This document shows positions 7,183 through 15,523 of a DNA stretch of 41,162 nucleotides, piece by piece. The notes beneath the pieces are model-generated. The model was not told the origin of the DNA. It did not search any database and saw only the letters and a program-made list of their open reading frames with translations. Position 1 is the first letter of the stretch. Every line of letters begins with the position of its first letter. The position numbers and the translations under genes were made by a program. The DNA lies in assembly GCA_044356825.1 (NCBI GenBank), contig JBIKVM010000005.1, forward strand, positions 1-41,162, written 5' to 3'. The DNA comes from JAUREX01 sp044356825 (GTDB lineage: Bacteria > Pseudomonadota > Alphaproteobacteria > Rhodobacterales > Rhodobacteraceae).

Positions 7183-8582
7183 CGAACGTCCTCCATGTGG
7201 GGGGCTGAACGCTGCGGGGACAGATAGCATCCTGCGCCAGGTGCCCCCGTGATGGCCTCGCCATCCCAGACGGTGCGCCCACGCACCATCGTGCGCCGGA
7301 TCGACCCGCGCAGGGTAAGTCCGTGGGAAAGCCGCGCCACGTCGCGCGCGGCCGTCAGCATCGAGGACGGATCGAGCCGCGTCGTCCCGACAAGGTCGGC
7401 AAGCACGATATCGGCATCCGAACCCGGCACGAGCCGGCCCTTTTTGGCCAGACCGTAGCGCCGCGCGGCATTCCCCGAGACCAGCGCCACGGCCTGCGCA
7501 AGTGAGACGCGCCCGGCGACCGCCGCATCAAGCATGAGGGGAACGAGCACTTCCGTGCCCGGATGGCCAGGAGGGGCCGTGAGGTAATTGCCGGCGTGCG
7601 CCGCCTTCTCGCTGGCCGAGAAGGCCGCATGATCAGTCGTGACATGCGCGATCGTGCCGTCGCGCAGCGCGTCCCAGAGGGCGTCGCGATCCGCCTCGTG
7701 CCGAACCGGCGGGTTGATCTTGGCGCAAACCCCCACACGCGCAACATCTGTGGCTGTGTACTGCAGGTAGTGCGGGCAGGTCTCTGCGCTGAAATCCGAG
7801 CTCCCCGCGAACCGTCGGAGCATCGCGACCGTCTCGGCACTCGTAACATGAGCGATGTGAAGGCGCGCGCGTGCGGCCATGTTCAGCGTAAGCAACTGTG
7901 CCACCGCGAGCGACTCCGCCAATGGCGGGCGCGCCGCGTTGTGCGTCGCGGCATCGGCGGGATCGAGCGCCCGCGCCGCGGACTCCGCAGCCGCGAGGAT
8001 CTCGGGATGCTCGGCATGGACGACGACAAGCAGGCCGGTGCGCGCCGCAAGTTCGAGTATTCGCGCCTGCGCCGCGGCATCGGGCCATGCGAGCCCTGCG
8101 AATTCGTGCTCGCGCCCGGCAGGCGAGGGGGTCGTGAAGATCTTGAGCGCGATGATCCCGCAGGCGGCCAGCGCCCGGAACGCAGCCTCCGTCAACTCGA
8201 CCGGAGCCGCGTAAAGTCCGAAATCCACCAGCGCCGTCTGCGCAAAATGGTCGCGCCGCACGATCACGCGATCGGGGGAATTGCAGCACGGATCGGTGAT
8301 CGGCATCTCGAAGACCGCCGTGATCCCGCCCTTGGCGCAGGCTGCGGTTTCCGACAGCACCGTGCCGCGCTGTGGATAGGCGGGGCTGCGGATATGGCAG
8401 TGGATGTCGATGGCACCGGGCAGCACATGCAGCCCGGTCGCGTCGATCGTGTCATGCACCTCGGGCCGCTCGCCGGGTGGAAGGACGGCATGGATCCGTC
8501 CCCCCCGAACCATGAGCGACCCGGGGCGCAGGCCATCGGGCGTAACCAGCGTCCCGCCCGATATGAGCAGATCGGCCGTCAT
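7179..8582 (-). CDS. Cyclic amidohydrolase, allantoinase/dihydroorotase-like
   Basis: A 467-residue enzyme of the metal-dependent amidohydrolase superfamily that opens cyclic amides or ureides. Metal-site residues are visible: His61 and His63 in DIHCHIRSP, Lys147 in ALKIF (the position that is carboxylated in allantoinase), His189 in VVHAEH, His245 in HIAHVTS and an Asp in TTDHAAF near residue 320. The C-terminus GSDADIVLADL is typical of the family. Allantoinase, dihydroorotase and hydantoinase share this fold and cannot be separated by eye. The context (ureide-type enzymes in the divergent operon, no pyrimidine genes) favours a ureide or hydantoin-like ring. It overlaps both neighbours by 4 bp. 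Confidence 0.8.
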   Translation of the reverse strand: MTADLLISGGTLVTPDGLRPGSLMVRGGRIHAVLPPGERPEVHDTIDATGLHVLPGAIDIHCHIRSPAYPQRGTVLSETAACAKGGITAVFEMPITDPCCNSPDRVIVRRDHFAQTALVDFGLYAAPVELTEAAFRALAACGIIALKIFTTPSPAGREHEFAGLAWPDAAAQARILELAARTGLLVVVHAEHPEILAAAESAARALDPADAATHNAARPPLAESLAVAQLLTLNMAARARLHIAHVTSAETVAMLRRFAGSSDFSAETCPHYLQYTATDVARVGVCAKINPPVRHEADRDALWDALRDGTIAHVTTDHAAFSASEKAAHAGNYLTAPPGHPGTEVLVPLMLDAAVAGRVSLAQAVALVSGNAARRYGLAKKGRLVPGSDADIVLADLVGTTRLDPSSMLTAARDVARLSHGLTLRGSIRRTMVRGRTVWDGEAITGAPGAGCYLSPQRSAPHMEDVR

Positions 8583-10003
8583 TTCAGCCCGAGTTCCGAC
8601 AGCGCCTGCCCGACCCCGTCGAGATGCGTGAGGTGCATGGAACTGTAATTAGGCGCAAGGACAATCCCGTGACCGCCCGCGCGATAGGTGGCGTGGACCG
8701 ATCTGTAGGCGATATCGGTCGTCATCTTCGCGGTGTCGGCCCTCGAGCGCGGCGCGTCGATCCCGATCCCCATGTAGACCTTGGCGCGACCTTCGACGCC
8801 GCGCAGCGCATCGACGCATTGGCCATGCACATAGGTGTCGGGGTCCATGCCCGCAGAGACGATCTGATCCCATGGCGCCTCATTCAGCCCGAGTATCCGG
8901 AACAGCGCCGTCTGCGCCTCGGCGGGGGCGAAGTCGCGCAAGACCGTCTTGCGGAAGAATCCCAGTTCTTTCACCCAGACCTCGCCCGCCTGGTGCTGGT
9001 AGGTGATGGGCTTCACGAAGTCCGCATAGCGCGTCTGCTCTGCCCAGGGCCACTGCGCCCTGCGGATCAGGTTGAAGTGATTGCGGTTCCAGATATTCAG
9101 GCCGAAGGGCAGGTCAGGCTTGCACCACTTGACGAGCCCGTAAAGCTCGCGGTCGAGATCCTTGTTGCGTTCGAGCCAGAATTTCTCCCACACCAGCGCC
9201 TCGGGATTGTCCAGAAGCATCCGCAGGAAGGTGATCAGGCTGCCGTCGTGGAACGGCTTTCCCGCCGCGGCCTCCTGCATGAAATCATACAGTCGAAGCA
9301 GCGCCTGGCGGCAGGCTTCGACGTTCACGCCGCGCTCCGCGGCCTCGGCGCGGGCGGGCGCCGAGAAGTCGCCGGGGCAGCCTCCCTGGATCAGCGTGTC
9401 GAGTGGCGAGTTGCGCTCGTTGCACCACATGAACCCGTCGAGATCGTGATTGCGGACCTGATCCTCGATCATCGAATGGATCCAAGTCCGATATCCCGGG
9501 TTCGACGTGCTCGGCTCCGCGCCCAGCCTGCCGAAGATGTCGACTTCCATCGCCTGGGGAAGGGTCGGAATCTCGACTGCGGCGGCCGACCCGTGACCCG
9601 CATACTTGAAGAAGGGCTCCATCAGTTCGACATAGACCTTCATCCCCCGCGCATGGGCGGCGGGAATGACCATGCGAAGGATGTCCTTGCCCGCGAACTC
9701 CGCATCGCGCGACCTGTAGTCGGCCATGAAGGTGTCGCGGTAATAGCGCGGATCGGGATCGAAATAGGCGCCCCCGCGCATCTGATAGGGTTGGGGCACC
9801 CCATGATCGGGCCAGCCGTCCAGCGCATGGCTGATCGAGCGTCCTGACTTGAGCCCGAGCCAGCTCACTGTCCCGAGCATCAGCACGTTGACGCCGACGC
9901 GGTTCTGGAGAATGTCGAGAACAGCCTCCACCCCCTCGTCGACGAAGGAGATGGGGCTGATCTGGATACCGACGAATTTCTGTTTCGGGTCGGGCGCGGT
10001 CAT
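8579..10003 (-). CDS. TIM-barrel protein, glycoside-hydrolase-like, unknown function
   Basis: A 474-residue soluble protein with no signal peptide. Motifs such as RGMKVYVELMEPFFKY, NPGYRTWIHSMIEDQ and LDGFMWCNERNSP resemble beta/alpha barrel glycosidase-like proteins, in which an acid (here Glu in CNER) often sits at a strand end. I cannot assign a family or substrate. It is translationally coupled (4-bp overlaps) between the aminotransferase and the allantoinase-like gene, so it is likely a true pathway member and acts in the cytoplasm. It could be a hydrolase of a sugar-linked substrate or a divergent barrel enzyme with another chemistry. Confidence 0.65.
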   Translation of the reverse strand: MTAPDPKQKFVGIQISPISFVDEGVEAVLDILQNRVGVNVLMLGTVSWLGLKSGRSISHALDGWPDHGVPQPYQMRGGAYFDPDPRYYRDTFMADYRSRDAEFAGKDILRMVIPAAHARGMKVYVELMEPFFKYAGHGSAAAVEIPTLPQAMEVDIFGRLGAEPSTSNPGYRTWIHSMIEDQVRNHDLDGFMWCNERNSPLDTLIQGGCPGDFSAPARAEAAERGVNVEACRQALLRLYDFMQEAAAGKPFHDGSLITFLRMLLDNPEALVWEKFWLERNKDLDRELYGLVKWCKPDLPFGLNIWNRNHFNLIRRAQWPWAEQTRYADFVKPITYQHQAGEVWVKELGFFRKTVLRDFAPAEAQTALFRILGLNEAPWDQIVSAGMDPDTYVHGQCVDALRGVEGRAKVYMGIGIDAPRSRADTAKMTTDIAYRSVHATYRAGGHGIVLAPNYSSMHLTHLDGVGQALSELGLK

Positions 10004-11178
10004 GCGGCGGTCCTCCGTCGGGCGACGAAATCAGCGATGCGGCGCATCGCTTCCTGGATGACCGGCAGCGGTTGCAGATATCCGATCCGGATGTAGTGGG
10101 GACTGTCATCGCCAAACATCGCGCCCGGAAAGACCATCACCCCCGTCTCGCGCAACAGTGTCTCGCAGAAGACGGGGGCATCCATCCCCGTGTGCGAGAT
10201 GTTGACATAGATGTAAAAGGCCCCGCCCGGGTGGCCGTAGGTGAAGCCCGCCTCGGTCAGTGCGGGCATCAGCCAGTCGCGCCGGTCCTTGTAGTCGGCC
10301 AGCATCGCCTCGATCGGTTCCTGCGGCCCGGTCAGCGCCGCCAGCGCCGCGTGCTGGCTGATCGTGCAGGTATTGATCGAGAGCGTGTGGCGCGGTTCGG
10401 TTACCTTCGCCACGAAATCGGCTGGTGCTGCCAGATAGCCGACGCGCCAGCCTGTCATCGCATAGGTCTTTGAAAACCCGTTGAGTGTGATCGTGCGATC
10501 CTTCATCCCCGGCAGGGTGGCGATCGAGAGGTGCTCGTTCGGGGCGTAGATCATCCGGGCATAGATCTCGTCGGAGATGATGAGCAGGTCGTGCCTGATG
10601 GCGAGATCGGCGATCTTGCGGATCACCTCGGGCGGTGTGACCGCTCCGGTCGGGTTGTTGGGCGTCACCAGGACGAAGATGCGGGTGCGGGGCGTGATCC
10701 TCTTTTCGATCTCCGCCACGTCCAGCGCGAAATCGTCCCGCTCAAAGGTCGGGACCGGCACCGGCACGCCGCCGCACAGATGGACGGCGGTGTCATAGGT
10801 CGTGAAACGGGGCGAGGTGATCAGCACCTCGTCCCCCGGCGCAACCAGGCCCAGCATGCACAGCATGATGGATTCCTGCACCCCCGCCGTCACCACGATC
10901 TCGTCGGCCGTGTAGTCCAGCCCATAGCCGGATCGGAGATCAGCAGCGATCGCCTGCCGCAGTGCCGGCAGGCCGGTCGGGCCGGTGTAGTGGTGCTGGT
11001 TGGCATCAAGTGCCGCCTTCGCGGCCGCGACAATGTGGGCGGGCGTGTGAAAGTCGGGATCGCCCCGGCCCATCGCGATAACGTCCTTGAGACCGGCCGC
11101 GATCCCCAGCATCTTGGTGCGAAAGCTGCCGTCCTCCTCGACGATGCGGGGGGCAAGGCGCTGTGCCAGCAGGCTCAT
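10000..11178 (-). CDS. PLP-dependent aminotransferase class I/II
   Basis: A 392-residue fold-type I aminotransferase. The Schiff-base Lys237 lies in FSKTYAMTGWRVGY, the PLP-ring Asp203 in ISDEIYAR, and the NNPTG loop at 174-178. It would move an amino group between an amino acid and a 2-oxo acid; the substrate is not evident. It aligns along its whole length with the aminotransferase at 18076-19269 in the divergent operon (both have a GRGDPD motif near residue 38 and Lys237), so they are paralogues. Overlaps of 4 bp on both sides show tight coupling. Confidence 0.9.
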   Translation of the reverse strand: MSLLAQRLAPRIVEEDGSFRTKMLGIAAGLKDVIAMGRGDPDFHTPAHIVAAAKAALDANQHHYTGPTGLPALRQAIAADLRSGYGLDYTADEIVVTAGVQESIMLCMLGLVAPGDEVLITSPRFTTYDTAVHLCGGVPVPVPTFERDDFALDVAEIEKRITPRTRIFVLVTPNNPTGAVTPPEVIRKIADLAIRHDLLIISDEIYARMIYAPNEHLSIATLPGMKDRTITLNGFSKTYAMTGWRVGYLAAPADFVAKVTEPRHTLSINTCTISQHAALAALTGPQEPIEAMLADYKDRRDWLMPALTEAGFTYGHPGGAFYIYVNISHTGMDAPVFCETLLRETGVMVFPGAMFGDDSPHYIRIGYLQPLPVIQEAMRRIADFVARRRTAA

Positions 11179-12395
11179 CCGAACATCCTCTTGCCACCGA
11201 CGAAGGTCATGCGCACGCGCTCGAGCGCGAAGAGATCGTGATCGGGGTTGCCGTCGACGACGATCAGATCGGCGGCCTTTCCGACCTCGAGCGTCCCGAT
11301 CATGTGGTCCATCTTCGAGATGCGGGCCGCGCGGATTGTGATCGAGGCGAGCGCATCCATGTTGTCGGGGCAGACCCCGACCTTGACCATATGCGCCAAT
11401 TCCGGGGCGATTACGTCATGTTCGACCGCGGGGCTGCCGGCATCGGTGCCAAACACGATGGGGACGCCACGCTCGGCCGCGCGCTTGAGGCCCGCATAGC
11501 GGGTGGGATCGGCCACCGCCTTGATCCGTTCCTCGATCTTCCATTCGGGAATGCCGAACCTGCGCGCGATCTCGGGTTGCGACTGCTGCACGAGCGGCGC
11601 GAAGGTCGTGACGATCGGCAGTTTCTTGGCGAGCAGGACGTCGATCGTGGCATCCGTCATCGATCCGCCATGTTCGATGCAGTCCACGCCAAATTCGGCA
11701 ACGCGGCGGATGCAGGCATCATAGGTCGCGTGCGCGGTGACCGGCAGGCGATTGCGATGTGCCTCGTCGATCACGGCCTCAAGTTCGGCGTCAGTGAATT
11801 CGAGCGTGTCATGGCAGGCCATGATCTTGATGAGGTCGGCGCCGCCCTTGACCTGTTCGCGCACGGCGCGGCGCATCTCGTCGGCACCGGACGCCTCGCG
11901 GCAGACCCAATAGGTGTGGCCGCCGGTCTGGATGATGGCGTTCCCGCAGACCTTCAAGCGCGGCCCCGGAAAGATGCCCTGCTCGACGGCCTGCTTGGAA
12001 TAGAGGTTCATGTCGTGGAACCCCAGATCGCGGACCATGGTGATACCCGCACGCAAGGATTTCAGCATGTTGCCCGCTGCCTTGAACGCGCTGATGGGCT
12101 TGGGATCGTCCATCGACTGGCGGGCCAGATCGTGGATGCCATCCCAGTTCAGATGCGCATGGCTGTTGATCAGGCCCGGCATGATCGTGCCGCCGGTCTG
12201 CGTGACCTGACCCGCAGGCATGTCCTTGCGCGCCCCGACCGCCGCGATCTTTCCGCCCTTGATCTGGACGAATCCGGCCTCGAAGACGTCGCCAGCCATG
12301 GTCAGGATCCGGCCGGCAAGGATGCGATCCTCGACCGGCAGGTCGAACATCGGCTTGGTGATCTTCTGATAGCGCCAGGCGGCGGGTTCGGGCAT
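11175..12395 (-). CDS. Amidohydrolase (imidazolonepropionase/prolidase-like)
   Basis: A 406-residue metal-dependent amidohydrolase. Visible site residues are His79 and His81 in NSHAHLNWDG, a Lys in LIKIMACHD (likely carboxylated), His in TAHATYD, His in CIEHGGS, and Asp in FGTDAGSP. Proteins with this layout include Xaa-Pro or Xaa-Arg dipeptidases and imidazolonepropionase-like enzymes that cleave amide bonds in the cytoplasm. I start it at the ATG with GAGGAGG 5 bases upstream, 10 bases after the M24 stop; an ATG 12 codons further up lies inside that gene. The ATGA overlap with the aminotransferase indicates coupled translation. Confidence 0.85.
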   Translation of the reverse strand: MPEPAAWRYQKITKPMFDLPVEDRILAGRILTMAGDVFEAGFVQIKGGKIAAVGARKDMPAGQVTQTGGTIMPGLINSHAHLNWDGIHDLARQSMDDPKPISAFKAAGNMLKSLRAGITMVRDLGFHDMNLYSKQAVEQGIFPGPRLKVCGNAIIQTGGHTYWVCREASGADEMRRAVREQVKGGADLIKIMACHDTLEFTDAELEAVIDEAHRNRLPVTAHATYDACIRRVAEFGVDCIEHGGSMTDATIDVLLAKKLPIVTTFAPLVQQSQPEIARRFGIPEWKIEERIKAVADPTRYAGLKRAAERGVPIVFGTDAGSPAVEHDVIAPELAHMVKVGVCPDNMDALASITIRAARISKMDHMIGTLEVGKAADLIVVDGNPDHDLFALERVRMTFVGGKRMFG

Positions 12396-12405
12396 CGGGG
12401 CCTCC

Positions 12406-13560
12406 TCAGGCAGGGATGACTCGGGCGTCAAACGGGTGGTCGGACTGGAAACGGCTGGGGGTCAGCGTGCGCCCCTCGGTGACGATCAGGGTTTCGATGC
12501 AGCGCCATCCGTCGAGTTCGGGCCGATAGATCCCGGGCTCGCACGAAAACACCATGCCCGGTGCCGCAGGCGTAGGATCGCCGGGCGACAACCACGGTGC
12601 CTCATGCCCTTCGGCACCCATCCCGTGCCCGATACGATGCCGGATGGCGGCCCCGAACCCGGCCGCGCGGATTGGCGCGAGGGCGGCATCGTTGACATCC
12701 TGGCACGGCAGACGCGCATCGAGGGCGGCGCGGGTGGCGTCATTGGCCTCCTGCATCGTCTGCATGATCCGGCGCTGCTCCGCGCTCAGATCACCATAGA
12801 CCAGCGTCACCCCGCTTTCGGCGTGACAACCGCCTAGGCTGCATCCGATCCCGGCGATGATGGGCTCGCCCGGCAGGGGCCTGCGCGCGATGACGCTGCC
12901 GTGGGGCAGGGCGGCACGCGGGCCCGAATGAACGGATGCCGTGATGCCCGTCTTGGTCCCGCCGAAGGCACCGCCATGATCGCGCGCGAGGGCGGCGCGC
13001 GCATGGCCCGTGCAATCGGCCATCAGGTCGATTTCCGTGCCGCCTTGCGCGATGATGTCGCCGGCCTGGTCGAGCATGCGGCGCAGCACGAGATCGGCAT
13101 AGGTTGCCGCGGTGCTGATCAGCGCGATCTCTTCAGGGTGCTTGATCGCGCGTTCCGGCAGGCAGTGGTCGACCAGATCGGGCGTGCAGATGTCACGGGC
13201 AGCCGCCAGAAGCCGTGCCTCGAGCGCATCGATCCCGATCCGCGCCGCGCCCGTCTGCGCGAGCATCCACAAAACGGGGGGCGTATGTCCGGGGAATTCG
13301 TCATAGGTCGCGACCCGGACGCCCGGCACTGCCAGAGCGTTTTCAAGTTCGAGGTGCGGCACGAACAGCGTCGCTTCGCCCCCGGTTGGTAGCCATAGTC
13401 CCATGGGACGTTCGTTGACAGAAAAGAGCCATCCCGAGGCATAGGCGACGTTGCCCGGCGCGAGCAGCAGCAGACCGTCGAGCCCCGCGCGTTCGGCACG
13501 GGCAAGGAGCCTGTCGCGCACCATGGCACGGAATGCGGGGCTGAGGGGCTCCACCGTCAC
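12406..13560 (-). CDS. M24-family protein, creatinase/Xaa-Pro peptidase-like, metal site altered
   Basis: A 384-residue protein with the creatinase-type N-terminal domain (about 1-140) and the pita-bread catalytic domain (about 145-384). His312 in IGHGMGAEGHEAP, Glu341 in SCEPGIY and Glu356 in ETLIVTEG are kept. The two aspartates that bind metal in M24 aminopeptidases are not: the first position is Gly237 (AGIG) and the second Glu248 (AES). Creatinase, which cleaves a guanidino compound, works without metal on the same fold. The start is a GTG overlapping the preceding stop (GTGA). The product may be a non-metal hydrolase rather than a peptidase; function not proven. Confidence 0.75.
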   Translation of the reverse strand: MTVEPLSPAFRAMVRDRLLARAERAGLDGLLLLAPGNVAYASGWLFSVNERPMGLWLPTGGEATLFVPHLELENALAVPGVRVATYDEFPGHTPPVLWMLAQTGAARIGIDALEARLLAAARDICTPDLVDHCLPERAIKHPEEIALISTAATYADLVLRRMLDQAGDIIAQGGTEIDLMADCTGHARAALARDHGGAFGGTKTGITASVHSGPRAALPHGSVIARRPLPGEPIIAGIGCSLGGCHAESGVTLVYGDLSAEQRRIMQTMQEANDATRAALDARLPCQDVNDAALAPIRAAGFGAAIRHRIGHGMGAEGHEAPWLSPGDPTPAAPGMVFSCEPGIYRPELDGWRCIETLIVTEGRTLTPSRFQSDHPFDARVIPA

Positions 13561-14636
13561 AGGACTGGATCCCTGTAGGGGCCGACGATCTCGATCCTGG
13601 CATTCAGGCCCAACTCGGCCCCGAGCGCGCGCAGATCGGCCAGAACCTCGTCGTCGATCGGCACCCCGTTGGCCGACTTGCGCGCGACGCGGCGCGCCTC
13701 CTGTTCGCCCGGCAGCAGGATCTCGGAAAAGCCGGGGCGCAGGGCGCGCGACTTCACCATCTGCGCGAACTCGTCCATGCGGGCGCGAAACTCCGCGAGT
13801 GGCATGAACCATTCGATGTCGATGGCCGTGAGGGTGTGGCTGACATCAAGCCGTGCCGGATCGGCATAGGGCGTCAGCCCGAAGCCGCCGCCGCCGATCA
13901 CGCCCGTCAGCACATCCGTCATGAAGGCAAGGCCATAGCCCTTGTAGTGGCCGATCCCCAGAAGGGCGCCGGCCATCGCCGCGTTGGGGTCGTCCGTCTC
14001 GAGCCCCTCGGGCGTGAGCGCCCAGTCGCGCGGCATCGGGCGCCCCTCGCGCGCGTGCCATTGCATCATGCCCTTGCCTGCCGTGGTCAGGGCGATGTCC
14101 ATCACGACCGGAAAACCGAGCCCCGTCGGCGCCGCGATGCCCCACGGGTTGGTGCCGACTGCTCCCTGCCGCCCGCCCCAAGGCGCCATCTCGGGGCCGG
14201 CATTCGTGAAGGCGATGCCGATGCACCCGGCCGCCTCTGCGGCGCACGCATGCACGGCACTGCTGCCGTAATGGGTGGAATTGCGCACGATCACCTGTCC
14301 GATGCCGCAGACCTTCGCCTTGCGCACGGCCATCTGCATGGCGCGCGCGGCCGCGACGGTGCCGATGCCGTTGTGGGCATCGACCAGCGCAAGCGCCGGG
14401 CTTTCCTTGATGATCTCGATCCGCGTCTTTACATCGACGAGGCCCGCCCCGATCCGCTCCTGATACCGGCGCAGGCGGCGCACCCCCTGTCCGTGCCCGG
14501 GGTGAAAGCGCAGCTCGGAAAAGATCAGCGCATCGGCAAAGATCGCGGCATCCTCGTGGGGCAGGCCGAGTGCGACGAAGCCTTCGACCATGAAGGCCGC
14601 GAGGCTGGTTCTGGTCACCGATGTCATCGCGATCAT
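13557..14636 (-). CDS. Malate/L-lactate dehydrogenase family (Ldh2) oxidoreductase
   Basis: A 359-residue NAD(P)-dependent oxidoreductase of the Ldh2 family, which oxidises 2-hydroxy acids and related compounds; AllD (ureidoglycolate dehydrogenase) is a member. Family features are the N-terminal helix region with HPGHGQGVRRLRRY, VRNSTHYGSS, the TNAGPEMAPWGG and GTNPWGIAAPT segments, and GYGLAFMTDVLTG. It starts 2 bases after the preceding stop; an ATG three codons later is possible, and neither has a clear ribosome site. The AllD-like membership fits other ureide enzymes in the island, but substrate choice cannot be read from the sequence. Confidence 0.85.
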   Translation of the reverse strand: MIAMTSVTRTSLAAFMVEGFVALGLPHEDAAIFADALIFSELRFHPGHGQGVRRLRRYQERIGAGLVDVKTRIEIIKESPALALVDAHNGIGTVAAARAMQMAVRKAKVCGIGQVIVRNSTHYGSSAVHACAAEAAGCIGIAFTNAGPEMAPWGGRQGAVGTNPWGIAAPTGLGFPVVMDIALTTAGKGMMQWHAREGRPMPRDWALTPEGLETDDPNAAMAGALLGIGHYKGYGLAFMTDVLTGVIGGGGFGLTPYADPARLDVSHTLTAIDIEWFMPLAEFRARMDEFAQMVKSRALRPGFSEILLPGEQEARRVARKSANGVPIDDEVLADLRALGAELGLNARIEIVGPYRDPVL

Positions 14637-14638
14637 GA

Positions 14639-15523
14639 TCAGGGCTCTAGGGACAGAAGGGTCGCGATGTTCGTGCCCGGCGCCTCGAAGCTGCCAAGCT
14701 CACCTGCTGGCGCGGTCATCAGGATTGCAATGCCGGGGCCGAAGCCCGCGCGCGGCCCGTCGGTGGCGCAGACGACGCCGATCGCGCGCGCCCCGCGCAG
14801 GAACCCGTGGTTGTAGCGGCTGTCGGTGTCGGCAAGGGCGACGATATCGCCCAGCCGAAGCGCATCGAGCCCGTGGCGCGCAAGTTCGAGCCGGTCGGTC
14901 GATTGCAGGTGCAGGCTGCCACCCTCGGACGTGAGCCCGAGGCCCGCGCCGACCAGATGCGCCGGGATCGTGGCGACCACGCCGAAATCTATCCGTCCGG
15001 CCTCGGTTCGTCGCGGCAAGGCCGTGAGCAGATCCGGCCCGATCCCCTTGAGCATCACCGACGGATGATCGGTCAGCGCCATGCCGATGCCTTCGGAGCG
15101 GATGGTGATCTGATCGCCGACCGCCATCCGGGCCCGCGCAGCCTTGGGAAAGTGAATGATGACCTGCTCCGAAAACCGCCCGGACTTGCCAGTGACGATG
15201 CCCGTCGTCCCCGCTGCCTGACCTGTCATCACCTTGGCGCGGTTCCCGACGCAAGCATAGACATTCAGGCCGCGGTTGCGCGTGTCCTCGGACTGGCGGA
15301 TCGAGACACCGGGATGGATGCAGTCCGCTGCCCAGCCAAAGGCGCGATCGCCCACGCTGACGTTGTAGACGATCCCGCCATAGGTCGGCAGCAGAAAGGC
15401 AGTGCCGTCCGAGGCGAGGCGATAGGGCTCCGCGGGCAGGCCGGGAAAGCCCGGGTGCACGATGTGGCCCGCAACTGAGACTGCCACAAGATCGGCAGAG
15501 TTGGTGGACAGAGGGGGGGTCAT
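14639..15523 (-). CDS. DUF4438-type protein (second of tandem pair)
   Basis: A 294-residue protein related along its full length to the next gene upstream. Shared blocks include GGIVYNVSVGDRAFGWAAD, HPGVSI, CVGNRAKVMTG, GIVTGKSGR and GLGLTSE. These match the DUF4438 family as I remember it; biochemical function is unknown. There is no signal peptide or TM helix, so it is cytoplasmic. The ATG overlaps the stop of the first DUF4438 gene (4 bp). Compared with its paralogue it has AADCIHPGVSI in place of AGDHVEPGVSI, so a putative site residue differs. Confidence 0.75.
   Translation of the reverse strand: MTPPLSTNSADLVAVSVAGHIVHPGFPGLPAEPYRLASDGTAFLLPTYGGIVYNVSVGDRAFGWAADCIHPGVSIRQSEDTRNRGLNVYACVGNRAKVMTGQAAGTTGIVTGKSGRFSEQVIIHFPKAARARMAVGDQITIRSEGIGMALTDHPSVMLKGIGPDLLTALPRRTEAGRIDFGVVATIPAHLVGAGLGLTSEGGSLHLQSTDRLELARHGLDALRLGDIVALADTDSRYNHGFLRGARAIGVVCATDGPRAGFGPGIAILMTAPAGELGSFEAPGTNIATLLSLEP

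Noticed and set aside
8624..9847. Plus-strand open frame of 407 codons
   Set aside because: It lies opposite the TIM-barrel gene, has low-complexity Arg/Gly/Asp-rich composition and no recognisable domain.
11163..12419. Plus-strand open frame of 418 codons
   Set aside because: It is the complement of the amidohydrolase, which has all its metal-site motifs on the minus strand.
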